Under the pieces are notes generated by a model, which searched no databases, was not told the origin of the DNA, and worked only from the letters and a program-made list of their open reading frames with translations. A program made the position numbers and the translations under genes. Below, in pieces: positions 51,956 to 60,352 of a stretch of 64,000 nt of DNA. Source of the stretch: JBBROS01 sp965217935 (lineage in GTDB: Bacteria; Pseudomonadota; Alphaproteobacteria; Acetobacterales; Acetobacteraceae); assembly GCA_965217935.1 (NCBI GenBank), contig OZ244581.1, forward strand, positions 310,001-374,000, in the 5' to 3' direction. Numbering within the stretch: the stretch's first letter is position 1; every line of letters begins with the position of its first letter.

Positions 51956-52831
51956 CTAAAGGTTTAGCTCGGCGCTGAGCCATTCGATAAGCATCAGCAA
52001 ACTGCGGCGCGGGCGCCGGGTTTTTGGATAGACCAGATTGTGTCCGACATATCGGATGTCCTCGGCGACCCCGGCCAAAGGTCTTACCAGACGCCCGCTG
52101 GCAAGCTCTCGTTCCGCCAGCCGCGTCGATTCGAGAGCGACGCCAAGCCCGTTCACCGCGGCATCGATGGCGAGAAAGCTGCGATCAAACCGGACGCCAT
52201 ACGGCCGCGGCGCCAGCAGGCCGTTATGGGCGAACCAGTCTGACCACCGGATCTGCTTGCTTTCGCTCTCGATCAGCACCTGGCCGAGCAGGTTGGAAGC
52301 GGTTCTGATCGCGGACGCAAGGGCAGGCGCGCACAGCGGCGTCACCGTCTCCTCGCCCAAGGGCAGGATTTCCAGCCTGGGCAGACGCGGTGCGCCATAA
52401 ACGATGTCGGCGTCGAACTCGTCATTCAGGAAGCGCGTGTAGTCAGTCCCGGCGGCGAGGCGGACCTCGATGCCCGGGTTGGCGCTTAGGAACGCGGCCA
52501 GACGCGGGCTCAGCCACTGCGCGGCGAAGCTCGGCGCACTGTGCAGGCGCAGGAGCTGCGGTCCGCGCGTGGACACGACTTCAAGCCCGCGCCGCAGCTC
52601 ATCGAAGGCTCGGCCCACATGGCGCATCAGCGCCTCGCCTTCCGGGCTGAGCTGCGTCGTCCGCCCGCCGCGCTCGAACAGCGTCGCGCCCAGCGTCCGC
52701 TCCAGCTTGCGGACGGCGTGGCTGACCGCGCTCGGCGTTAGGCCCAGCTCGGTCGCCGCGGTGCGGAACGAGCCGGTGCGCCCGGCCGCCTCGAACGCCC
52801 GCAGGATGGATAGCGGCACGTGCTGCAACAT
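51956..52831 (-). CDS. LysR-family regulator (GcvA-like)
   Basis: This 291-aa LysR regulator has the N-terminal HTH PLSILRAFEAAGRTGSFRTA, ATELGLTPSAVSHAVRKLER, TLGATLFERGGR and a C-terminal periplasmic-binding-like effector domain (GIEVRLAAGTDYTRFLN, ILPLGEETVTPLCAPALA). It is divergent from the SDR-transketolase-TRAP operon, with 113 bp between the starts, and is its likely regulator. The GcvA-like pattern (LRAFEAAGR-GSF) is common for catabolic regulators. The inducer is unknown. Confidence 0.9.
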   Translation of the reverse strand: MLQHVPLSILRAFEAAGRTGSFRTAATELGLTPSAVSHAVRKLERTLGATLFERGGRTTQLSPEGEALMRHVGRAFDELRRGLEVVSTRGPQLLRLHSAPSFAAQWLSPRLAAFLSANPGIEVRLAAGTDYTRFLNDEFDADIVYGAPRLPRLEILPLGEETVTPLCAPALASAIRTASNLLGQVLIESESKQIRWSDWFAHNGLLAPRPYGVRFDRSFLAIDAAVNGLGVALESTRLAERELASGRLVRPLAGVAEDIRYVGHNLVYPKTRRPRRSLLMLIEWLSAELNL

Positions 52832-52838
52832 GTGTCAG

Positions 52839-52853
52839 GTGAAACTGATTCAC
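52839..52853. promoter_or_regulatory. Probable LysR-type operator
   Basis: GTGAAACTGATTCAC is a dyad of T-N11-A type, GTGAA-N5-TTCAC. It starts 8 bp upstream of the lysR start and 92 bp upstream of the divergent SDR start, the usual location for a LysR recognition site that represses its own gene and activates the other. Confidence 0.6.
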
Positions 52854-52944
52854 CCGACCGTGTAAAGATTGCGTTTGTCCTTCGTCACGTCGCGACACTA
52901 CGCTCGCGCAACTCATCGCCGAAGATGACATCGGGAGGACCGCC

Positions 52945-53697
52945 ATGCTGTTGGCCGACAAGGTTTGCGTGATCTCGGGCGCCGCCAGCCCGCGCGGCAT
53001 CGGCCTGGCCACGGCGCGGCTGTTCGCCCGGCACGGCGCGCGCGTCGCCATCCTCGACCTCGACGAGGCCGCGGCCCAGTCCGCCGCGTCCGGCCTGGGC
53101 GAGGGCCATGCAGGCTTCCGCTGCGACGTTACCGACCCGGACGCCTGCAAGGCCGCCGCCCGTCGCGTGATCGAGGGCTTCGGGCGCGCCGACGTGCTGA
53201 TCAACAACGCCGGCGTCAGCCAGCCGGTGAAAACGCTCGACATCTCCCGGCACGACATGGAGCGGTTGCTGGCCGTCAACCTCAACGGCGTGCTGTATCT
53301 CAGCCAGGCCTTCATCCCGCACATGCGCGAGCGCAAATCCGGCTCGATCGGCTGCATGTCCTCCGTCTCGGCGCAGCGTGGCGGCGGCATCTTCGGCGGC
53401 CCGCATTATTCCGCGGCCAAGGCGGGCGTGCTCGGGTTGGCGAAGGCGATGGCGCGGGAGTTCGGGCCGGACGGCATCCGCGTCAACTGCGTGACCCCCG
53501 GCCTGATCCAGACCGACATCACGGGCGGCCTGCTCACCGACGCGATGCGCGAGGAGATCAAGAAAGGCATCCCGCTGAACCGGCTCGGCACGGCCGAGGA
53601 CGTGGCCGGCATCTTCCTGTTCCTCGCCTCCGACCTGTCCGCCTACGTCACCGGCGCGGTGATCGACGTCAACGGCGGGATGCTGATCCACGGCTGA
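52945..53697 (+). CDS. SDR-family oxidoreductase (FabG-like)
   Basis: This 250-aa classical SDR has VISGAASPRGIGLATARLFA (Rossmann TGxxxGxG variant), DVLINNAGVS, the catalytic S in GCMSSVSAQ, YSAAKAGVLGLAKAMAREF and IRVNCVTPGLIQTDI, and ends VIDVNGGMLIHG. GGGAGG precedes the ATG. As first gene of the operon it probably oxidises the imported polyol or sugar to a ketose, which the split transketolase could use. Substrate unknown. Confidence 0.9.
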   Translation: MLLADKVCVISGAASPRGIGLATARLFARHGARVAILDLDEAAAQSAASGLGEGHAGFRCDVTDPDACKAAARRVIEGFGRADVLINNAGVSQPVKTLDISRHDMERLLAVNLNGVLYLSQAFIPHMRERKSGSIGCMSSVSAQRGGGIFGGPHYSAAKAGVLGLAKAMAREFGPDGIRVNCVTPGLIQTDITGGLLTDAMREEIKKGIPLNRLGTAEDVAGIFLFLASDLSAYVTGAVIDVNGGMLIHG

Positions 53698-53723
53698 GCC
53701 CTCGCCCGCGAAAGGAGAGCCGC

Positions 53724-54581
53724 ATGGAAACGCACGCCGCCGGCCCCGCACGCGGCGCGAACGTGTCGCTGGCCCGGCGCGCCTACAACATCCGCCGCAA
53801 CGCCCTGCGTATGGGCGAGGTGCAGGGCCAAGGCTACGTCGCCCAGGCGCTGGGCATCGCCGACGTGCTGGCCGTCGCCTACTTCCACGCGCTCCGCTTT
53901 CGCGCGGACGACCCGGCCTGGGAGGACCGCGACCGCTTCCTGCTCTCCATCGGCCATTACGCCATCGCGCTCTACGCGGCGCTGATCGAGGCCGGCGTGC
54001 TGCCCGAGGACGAGATCGAGACCTACGGCGCGGACGATAGCCGTCTGCCCATGTCGGCCATGGCCTCCTACACGCCCGGCATGGAGATCAGCGGCGGCTC
54101 GCTCGGGCACGGCCTGCCGCTCGCCATCGGCTATTGCCTCGCCTTGAAGCGCAAGCGGTCGGCGTCGTTCGTCTACGTGCTGCTGTCGGACGGCGAGCTT
54201 GACGAGGGTTCGGTGTGGGAGGCGGCGCTGTCGGCCGGGCACTGGCGGCTCGACAACCTGATCGCCCTGGTCGACGTCAACGACATGCAGGCCGACGGCC
54301 CCTCGTCGCGGACCCTCGGCTTCGAGCCGCTCGCCGCCAAGTGGGAGGCGTTCGGCTGGCACGCGCAGCGGGTGGACGGCAACGACCTTGGCGCCGTCGC
54401 CGCGGCGTTCGACGCGGCCCGGGCCTTGGATGGGCCGCGTCCGCGCGTCATCCTGTGCGACACCAAGATGGCTTATGGCGTGCCGTTCCTGGAGGCGCGG
54501 GAGCGGTCGCATTTCCTGCGGGTCGAGCCGGAGGAGTGGGCGGAGGCGTTGCGCGCGCTCGACGCGGGCAGGCCGCGATGA
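53724..54581 (+). CDS. Transketolase-like N-terminal subunit
   Basis: This 285-aa protein is equivalent to the thiamine diphosphate-binding half of transketolase. It carries ISGGSLGHGLPLAIGYCLA, the pyrophosphate/metal motif LLSDGELDEGSVWEAALSAG and VDVNDMQADGPS, with Asp and Asn ligands in place. AAAGGAGAGCCGC precedes ATG 53724. It works only as a complex with the following gene (ATGA overlap). Split transketolases occur in catabolic routes such as apulose-phosphate breakdown; the substrate here is not known. Confidence 0.87.
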   Translation: METHAAGPARGANVSLARRAYNIRRNALRMGEVQGQGYVAQALGIADVLAVAYFHALRFRADDPAWEDRDRFLLSIGHYAIALYAALIEAGVLPEDEIETYGADDSRLPMSAMASYTPGMEISGGSLGHGLPLAIGYCLALKRKRSASFVYVLLSDGELDEGSVWEAALSAGHWRLDNLIALVDVNDMQADGPSSRTLGFEPLAAKWEAFGWHAQRVDGNDLGAVAAAFDAARALDGPRPRVILCDTKMAYGVPFLEARERSHFLRVEPEEWAEALRALDAGRPR

Positions 54582-55576
54582 GCGCCGCGCCCAAGCCGCG
54601 GCTGACCACCTCGGCGATGATCGCCTCCATCGCCGCCCCCGGCCAGCGCGCCAGGCCGGCGCCGTTCGGCCATGCGCTGGCGGCCTTGGCCCACGAAAGG
54701 CCCGAGATCGTCGGCCTGACGGCGGATCTCGGCAAGTACACCGACCTGCACGTCTTCGCCCAGGCACACCCCGGGCGGTTCTACCAGATGGGCATGGCGG
54801 AGCAGCTCCTGATGGCCGCCGCCGCCGGCATGGCGCACGAGGGATTGATGCCGTTCGCGACCACCTACGCCGTGTTCGCCTCGCGCCGGGCCTACGACTT
54901 CATCTGCCTCGGGATCGCCGAGGAGAAGCTGAACGTCAAGATCGTCTGCGCCCTGCCGGGCCTGACCTCGGGCTACGGCCCCAGCCATCAGGCGACCGAA
55001 GACCTCGCGATGTTCCGGGCGATGCCGAACCTCGTCATCGTCGACCCGTGCGACGCGCATGAGATCGAGCAGGCCGTGCCGGCCATCGCCGCGCATGAGG
55101 GGCCGGTCTACATGCGCCTGCTGCGCGGGAGCGTGCCTTTGGTGCTGGACGAGTACGGCTACCGCTTCGAGCTTGGGCGTGCGGCGATGCTGCGCGACGG
55201 CGCCGACGCGCTGATTGTCGCGTCCGGCTTGATGACCATGCGGGCGCTGGAGGCGGCGGAGCTGCTGCGCCGGGACGGGATCGCCGCCGGGGTGCTGCAC
55301 GTGCCGACGGTCAAGCCGCTCGACGAGGCCGCGATCCTCGCCGCCGCCGGGCGCAGCGGGCGAATGGTCGTGGTGGCCGAGAACCACAGCGTCGTGGGCG
55401 GGCTGGGCGAGGCGGTCGCCGGGCTGCTGCTGCGGTCGGGCGTGACGCCGGCGGCATTCCGGCAGGTGGCGCTGCCGGACGCGTTCCTCGCCGCCGGGGC
55501 GCTGCCGACGCTGCACGACCGTTACGGCATCTCGTCGGAGGCGATGACGCGGCGGATCAAGGCGTGGCTCGCATGA
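54578..55576 (+). CDS. Transketolase-like C-terminal subunit
   Basis: This 332-aa partner holds the pyrimidine-binding and C-terminal domains: VGLTADLGKYTDLHVFAQAH, RFYQMGMAEQLLMAAAAGMA with the catalytic Glu that activates thiamine diphosphate, TTYAVFASRRAYDFICL, GPSHQATEDLAMFRAMPNL and the regulatory-like VVVAENHSVVGGLGEAVAGL. It starts inside the stop of the N-terminal subunit. Intact. Together the pair should transfer two-carbon ketol units in the cytoplasm. Confidence 0.88.
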   Translation: MSAAPKPRLTTSAMIASIAAPGQRARPAPFGHALAALAHERPEIVGLTADLGKYTDLHVFAQAHPGRFYQMGMAEQLLMAAAAGMAHEGLMPFATTYAVFASRRAYDFICLGIAEEKLNVKIVCALPGLTSGYGPSHQATEDLAMFRAMPNLVIVDPCDAHEIEQAVPAIAAHEGPVYMRLLRGSVPLVLDEYGYRFELGRAAMLRDGADALIVASGLMTMRALEAAELLRRDGIAAGVLHVPTVKPLDEAAILAAAGRSGRMVVVAENHSVVGGLGEAVAGLLLRSGVTPAAFRQVALPDAFLAAGALPTLHDRYGISSEAMTRRIKAWLA

Positions 55577-55636
55577 CCCGGCTGGGCTAAGGACACCATC
55601 GAAGCCGCTACAAGGCAACAAGCAGGAGGAAACAGG

Positions 55637-56644
55637 ATGCCGAACCCAATCAAGCGCCGCGCGCTGCTGGCCGGGACGGGCGCTTTGCTCGCGGCCCCGG
55701 CGATCATCGCCGGCAGCGCGCGGGCCTATGCCGCAACGCGGCTCACGCTCGGGCACGGCGCGGCGCCGGGCAACCCGCGGAGCGTTGCGGCGGCGGAGTT
55801 CGCGCGGCTGGTGGAAAGCAAGACCGGCGGCCAGGTCAGCGTCAACGTCGCGGGATCGGAGCAGCTCGGCAACGACGTCGCCATGCTGACCAGCCTGCGC
55901 ACCGGCGCGCTCGACCTCAGCGCCAACAGCCAGGGCGCCGCCTCCAGCCTGGTGCCCGAACTCGCCGCACTCGGCCTGCCGTTCCTGTTCAACAACGCTG
56001 GGGAAGCGGTAAGGGCGCTGCAAGGCGCTGTGGGCCGCGAGCTGTCGTCCAAGTTCCAGGCCCTCGGCATCGTGGTGCTGGACTGGTGGGACAACGGCAT
56101 CCGCCAGGTCAGCAACAGCAAGAAGCCGGTCGAGACCCCGGCGGACCTGCAAGGCATGAAGATCCGCACCCCGGCCGACCCGGTGACGATCGACATCTTC
56201 CGCGCCCTCGGCGCCGCCACCGAGCAGCTCGCCTTCAGCGAGCTTTACGTCGCCTTGCAGCAAGGCGTCGTGGACGGGCAGGAGAACCCGCTGGCCAACA
56301 TCCTGAGCGCCAAATTGTATGAGGTGACGCCCTTCATCAGCATGACCGCGCACAAGTGGGAAAGCACGCCGTTCCTGTTGTCGCAGATCGGCGCGGCCAA
56401 GCTGAATGCCTCCCAGCGCAAGGCCGTGAACGAGGCGGCGGTCGAAGCCGGGACGATGCAGCGCAGGCTGATGGAGGAGTCTGGATCGACTGACCTGGCC
56501 AAGCTCAAGGCGTTCCCGAACGTCAAGGTCAACCAAGTCGACCGCGCGCCGTTCAAGAAGGCGACGGAGCCGGTCATCGCGGACTGGGAGAAGAAGCCGT
56601 TCGGCGCGTTCGTCAAGCAGGTCGTCGAAGCCGCGAGGAGCTGA
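55637..56644 (+). CDS. dctP: TRAP transporter substrate-binding protein DctP
   Basis: This 335-aa periplasmic protein is of the DctP/TAXI-unrelated SBP_bac_7 family. The signal peptide has twin Arg (PIKRRALLAGTGALLAAPAI), cleavage after AYAA. The family core is DWWDNGIRQVSNSKKPVETP, DLQGMKIRTPADPVTIDIF and QQGVVDGQENPLANILS, where the Arg and Asn/Gln pair bind a carboxylate in most members. CAGGAGGAAACAGG precedes the ATG. Subgroup features suggest a carboxylated sugar or small acid as ligand. Confidence 0.92.
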   Translation: MPNPIKRRALLAGTGALLAAPAIIAGSARAYAATRLTLGHGAAPGNPRSVAAAEFARLVESKTGGQVSVNVAGSEQLGNDVAMLTSLRTGALDLSANSQGAASSLVPELAALGLPFLFNNAGEAVRALQGAVGRELSSKFQALGIVVLDWWDNGIRQVSNSKKPVETPADLQGMKIRTPADPVTIDIFRALGAATEQLAFSELYVALQQGVVDGQENPLANILSAKLYEVTPFISMTAHKWESTPFLLSQIGAAKLNASQRKAVNEAAVEAGTMQRRLMEESGSTDLAKLKAFPNVKVNQVDRAPFKKATEPVIADWEKKPFGAFVKQVVEAARS

Positions 56645-56645
56645 G

Positions 56646-57203
56646 GTGACGGCCGCCGTCCGCAGCCCCGGTGCGACGCGCCTCGCCAGCGCGGCGGACG
56701 GCATCGACCACGCCGTCGGCCTCGTCTGCCGCTTCGTCGTGCTCCTGACCGTCATCCTGCTGCTCGCGGTGCTCAGCGCCAACGTGTTCGTCCGCTACGC
56801 GCTCGGGCACGGCGGGCTGACCTGGGCCAGCGAGGCGCCGGAGCAACTGTTCCCCTGGCTGATCGCCGCCGGCATCGTGCTGGCGGTGCAGCAGGGCGCG
56901 CACATCGCGGTCAGCCTGCTGCTGGAGACGCTGGGCCACGGCGGACGGCGGTGGATGATCGTCGCGATCAACCTCCTCGTCGCCGCGGCCTACCTCGTGC
57001 TGCTGCAAGTGCTGCTGCAAGTGGCCGGGATCGCCGCCGCCGAGCGCAGCCCGATCCTGGGCCTGCCGCGTAGTCTCGGCTACTACGCCCTGTCGTTCGG
57101 GGCCGGGCTGACCGCCGTTTGCAGCCTCACCATCGCGCTGCGCGTGGCCGTGCTCGGGCCGGACGCCGCGCCGCAGCCGAACCCGGAGGAGAGCGTCACG
57201 TGA
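56646..57203 (+). CDS. dctQ: TRAP transporter small permease DctQ
   Basis: This 185-aa protein has four hydrophobic segments. The family pattern is ILLLAVLSANVFVRYALGHG, LTWASEAPEQLFPWLIAAGI and GAHIAVSLLLETLG. It starts at GTG 56646 right after the dctP stop and overlaps dctM by 4 bp (GTGA). Confidence 0.9.
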   Translation: MTAAVRSPGATRLASAADGIDHAVGLVCRFVVLLTVILLLAVLSANVFVRYALGHGGLTWASEAPEQLFPWLIAAGIVLAVQQGAHIAVSLLLETLGHGGRRWMIVAINLLVAAAYLVLLQVLLQVAGIAAAERSPILGLPRSLGYYALSFGAGLTAVCSLTIALRVAVLGPDAAPQPNPEESVT

Positions 57204-58459
57204 TCCTGCCCCTCGTCGTCGCCTTCTTCGGCCTGCTGTTCCTGGCCGTCCCGGTCGGGCACGCGCTGCTGATCGCCTCCGGGGCGGCCATCGCCTCCAG
57301 CGGCGCCCTGCCGCTGATGGTCGTCGCCCAGCAGATGTACAACCAGACCCAATCCTTCCCGATGCTGGCGCTGCCCTTCTTCATCCTGGCCGGCAGCCTG
57401 ATGATGAGCGGGCAGCTCGGGCAGAACCTGATCGACTTCTCCACCATCCTGGTGCAGCGCTACCGCGGCGGCCTCGCCTCGGTGTCGGTGCTGGGCTCGG
57501 CGGTGTTCGGCGGCGTGTCGGGCTCGGCGGTGGCCGACGCGACGGCGCTCGGCGCCATGCTGATCCCGTGGCAGAAGCGCGAAGGCTACCCCGCCGCCTT
57601 CGTCGCCGCCAACAACAGCGCCGCCGCCACCATCGCCATCATGATCCCGCCGTCCATCCCGCTCATCCTCTACTCGCTCGTCTCCGGCGTCTCCATCGGC
57701 GCGCTGTTCGTCGCCGGCGTGCTGCCCGGCCTGGCGCTGACCATCGCCTTCGTCGCGGTTTGCAACATCTCCGCCCGCCTGCGCGGCTTCCCGCACGAGC
57801 GGCTGCCGTTCGCCTGGGACCGCTTCCTGCCGCTGCTGCTGCGGGCCAGCCCGGCGCTGCTCATGCCGGCGCTCATCCTCGTCCTGCTGCGCTTCGGCAT
57901 CGCGACGCCGACCGAGGTTTCGGTGCTGGCGGTGCTCTACGCGCTGCTCGCCGGCATCGTGGTCTACCGCGACATGACCTGGCGCCGCTTCTCCGCCGCC
58001 GTCGTCAGCGCCGGGGTCTCGACCGGGGTCATCATGCTGGTCATCATGGCCTCGGCGGCGATCAGCTGGATCATGACCTTCGTGCAGGCGCCGCAGATGT
58101 TCGCCGACTGGGCGGTCGGGACGTTGCAGGCGCCCTGGCTCATCGTCCTGGCCATGATCGGGATCATGCTAGTGGCCGGCATGTTCATCGACCTTCCCGC
58201 CGCCATCCTGCTGCTGGGGCCGATCTTCGTCCCCTTGGCGCAGCAGATCGGCCTCGACCTGCTGCAGCTCGGCATCGTCATGGTGCTAACCCTGGCGCTC
58301 GGCCTCTACACGCCCCCGGTCGGCACCACGCTGTTCATCAGCAGCTCGATCGCCCGCGTGTCGATCGTGCAGGCGGCCCGCGAGCTCTGGCCCTACTACC
58401 TCGCGGCGCTGCTGATCGTCGTCTTGTTCAGCTACGTGCCGGCCCTGACCATCCATTGA
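57200..58459 (+). CDS. dctM: TRAP transporter large permease DctM
   Basis: This 419-aa, roughly 12-segment permease has PLMVVAQQMYNQTQSFPMLA, LPFFILAGSLM, GGLASVSVLGSAVFGGVSGS, AVADATALGAMLIPWQKREG and LGLYTPPVGTTLFISSSIAR, all hallmark DctM blocks. The start at GTG 57200 overlaps dctQ. The transporter is sodium-coupled in characterised members. Confidence 0.93.
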   Translation: MILPLVVAFFGLLFLAVPVGHALLIASGAAIASSGALPLMVVAQQMYNQTQSFPMLALPFFILAGSLMMSGQLGQNLIDFSTILVQRYRGGLASVSVLGSAVFGGVSGSAVADATALGAMLIPWQKREGYPAAFVAANNSAAATIAIMIPPSIPLILYSLVSGVSIGALFVAGVLPGLALTIAFVAVCNISARLRGFPHERLPFAWDRFLPLLLRASPALLMPALILVLLRFGIATPTEVSVLAVLYALLAGIVVYRDMTWRRFSAAVVSAGVSTGVIMLVIMASAAISWIMTFVQAPQMFADWAVGTLQAPWLIVLAMIGIMLVAGMFIDLPAAILLLGPIFVPLAQQIGLDLLQLGIVMVLTLALGLYTPPVGTTLFISSSIARVSIVQAARELWPYYLAALLIVVLFSYVPALTIH

Positions 58460-58464
58460 ACGCC

Positions 58465-59313
58465 ATGCGAGCGATCTCGATCTCCGCCGCGCCGTACGAC
58501 GGCTACCCGTTCCCGCAAATGCTGGACAGCATGGCGCGCTGCGGCGTGCGGCACGTCGAGCCCGCCTTCATCGTCGGCTACACCGAGCCGTTCGACGAGG
58601 CGGCGTTTAGCGACGCCCATGCCCGGCAGCACCGGGCCTGGCTCGACGCGAGCGGCCTCGGCTGCCACGCCTTCTCCTCGCACATCGACCTGGGCCGTCC
58701 GGATGCCGTCGCGGTGTTCGCCAGGCGCATGGACTTCGCCGCGGCGCTGGGCGCGAAAGTCATCAACACCAACGCGGCCGAGCGTGGCAGGCGGGCTGGA
58801 TTCATGGTCAACATCGGCCCCCTCGCGGAGCGCGCCGCGTCGCTCGGCATGGTCATCGGACTGGAGAACCCCGGCAACGGCGAGCAGAACCTGATGAACG
58901 ACGCGGCGGAAGGGCTGGCCCTGATCCGGGAGCTGGGCCTGCCGTCCGTGCGCCTGAACTACGACCCGGGCAACACTGCGTCGCACCGTCCAGGGCAGAT
59001 CGACGCCGCGGCCGACGCCGTGGCCGCCCTGCCCGGCTGCGCGCATTTTCATCTCAAGGACGTCAGGCGGGACGCTTCGGGATGGGTCTTCACCATCCCC
59101 GGCCAGGGCGACATCGATTGCGACGCGATCATGGATGCGCTGGCTGCCCGGCCGGATCTCCCCTTCGCCGTCGAGCTTCCGCTGCGTATGCGAAGGCGGC
59201 AGGACGCGCAGCCGATGCGTGCGCCCGAGCCGGTCCCGCTGACCCGGATCGAGGCCGCGGTCCGCTCTTGCCTGACCTACGTGCGCCGCTGGACGCCGGA
59301 TGCCGTCATGTAG
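58465..59313 (+). CDS. Sugar phosphate isomerase/epimerase (TIM barrel)
   Basis: This 282-aa AP-endonuclease-2-like TIM barrel protein (IolE/hydroxypyruvate isomerase-like) has MRAISISAAPYDGYPFPQML, metal-ligand candidates E in GLENPGNGEQ, D in LNYDPGNTAS, H in CAHFHLKDVRR and E in PFAVELPLR. ATG 58465 is taken; TTG 58456 (TTGA overlap with dctM) is an alternative. As last gene of the SDR-transketolase-TRAP operon it probably isomerises or epimerises the imported sugar or an intermediate. Confidence 0.85.
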   Translation: MRAISISAAPYDGYPFPQMLDSMARCGVRHVEPAFIVGYTEPFDEAAFSDAHARQHRAWLDASGLGCHAFSSHIDLGRPDAVAVFARRMDFAAALGAKVINTNAAERGRRAGFMVNIGPLAERAASLGMVIGLENPGNGEQNLMNDAAEGLALIRELGLPSVRLNYDPGNTASHRPGQIDAAADAVAALPGCAHFHLKDVRRDASGWVFTIPGQGDIDCDAIMDALAARPDLPFAVELPLRMRRRQDAQPMRAPEPVPLTRIEAAVRSCLTYVRRWTPDAVM

Positions 59314-59316
59314 CTT

Positions 59317-60273
59317 TCACTGCTTGATTGCAGTTTGAACCGCTCCAAGGCCAGGCTTGCCCTCGAGCGTCGTGACGCCGTCCATCCAGGACGCAAGCGT
59401 CTCGGGATGCGCCGCGATCCAGGTCTTCGCCGCGTTCTCAGGCGTCGCGTGCTTGTCGAGGATATCGGCCATGATGGCGTCCTCCATCTTCAACGTGAAC
59501 CTCAGGTTCTTCAGCAGCCGGTAGACGTTCGGGCAATCGGAGCCGTAGCCGGCCCGGACGTTCGTGTTCACCACCGCGCCGCCGTTGTTGGGCCCGAACA
59601 CCGGATCGCCGCCCGACAGATATCGGACCGGGAATTTCAGGTTCATGGGATGCGGCTCCCAACCCAGGAACACGATCGGCGTCTTGCTGGCATCCGCGCG
59701 CGCGACCTCGGCCAGCATGCCCTGCTCGCTCGACTCGATCAGCTTGAATTTGCCAAGCCCGAACTCGTTCGAGGCGATCATTTTCTCAAGATGCCCGTTC
59801 GCGCCGCTGCCAGCCTCGATCCCGTAAATCTTGCTGTTCAGCTTGCCGGCAAAGGTCTTGATATCGGCGAAGGACTTCAGGCCCGCGTCATTGGCCGGGG
59901 CCAAGGTCGCCAAGGTCGCCATTGCATCGGATAAGTTCGGCCCGACGTTCTCGACCGAACCGTCCTCGAAAAACGGCCTGCTCACTGCCTCCTCGACCGG
60001 CATCCAGTTGCCGAGGAAGATGTCGATCCGTTTCTGCTGCATCGCCTGATAGGTGATCGGCACCGAGAGCAGCGAGATTTTCGGATCGTAGCCGAGATCC
60101 TTGAGCAGCATGGCCGTCAGCGCCGTCGTGGCGGTCACGTCCGTCCAGCCGATGTCGGCCAGGCGCGGCGTGCGGCACTCGTCCTTCTCCGCTGCGGCCG
60201 TTGCCGTTGCCGTCAGAACGAAAGCCGCCGTGGTCAGGAACGCCATCCGGCGCATTGCCATTTTGCTGATCAT
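59317..60273 (-). CDS. Betaine/choline/carnitine-type ABC binding protein
   Basis: This 318-aa OpuAC-family periplasmic protein has a signal peptide (RRMAFLTTAAFVLTATATAA). CRTPRLADIGWTDVTATTAL, IDIFLGNWMPVEEAVSRPFF, NSKIYGIEAGSGANGHLEKM and VFLGWEPHPMNLKFPVRYL follow ChoX/ProX/CaiX, whose aromatic residues cage a trimethylammonium group. GGAAAGG precedes ATG 60273. Its position 79 bp after the carnitine dehydrogenase gene argues for carnitine (CaiX-like). The cognate permease and ATPase are not in the window and must be supplied elsewhere. Confidence 0.87.
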   Translation of the reverse strand: MISKMAMRRMAFLTTAAFVLTATATAAAEKDECRTPRLADIGWTDVTATTALTAMLLKDLGYDPKISLLSVPITYQAMQQKRIDIFLGNWMPVEEAVSRPFFEDGSVENVGPNLSDAMATLATLAPANDAGLKSFADIKTFAGKLNSKIYGIEAGSGANGHLEKMIASNEFGLGKFKLIESSEQGMLAEVARADASKTPIVFLGWEPHPMNLKFPVRYLSGGDPVFGPNNGGAVVNTNVRAGYGSDCPNVYRLLKNLRFTLKMEDAIMADILDKHATPENAAKTWIAAHPETLASWMDGVTTLEGKPGLGAVQTAIKQ

Positions 60274-60352
60274 CCACAAACCTTTCCGCATAGGGTTGAA
60301 CTCACGTTTCAGGTCCGCAAGGCAGGCGTCGCCTTCACTCCTGCCTGCGGCA

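Noticed and set aside
57568..58464. 5' extension of the isomerase frame through dctM
   Set aside because: The extension is Arg/Ala-rich shadow of dctM; isomerase homology begins at MRAISIS (58465).
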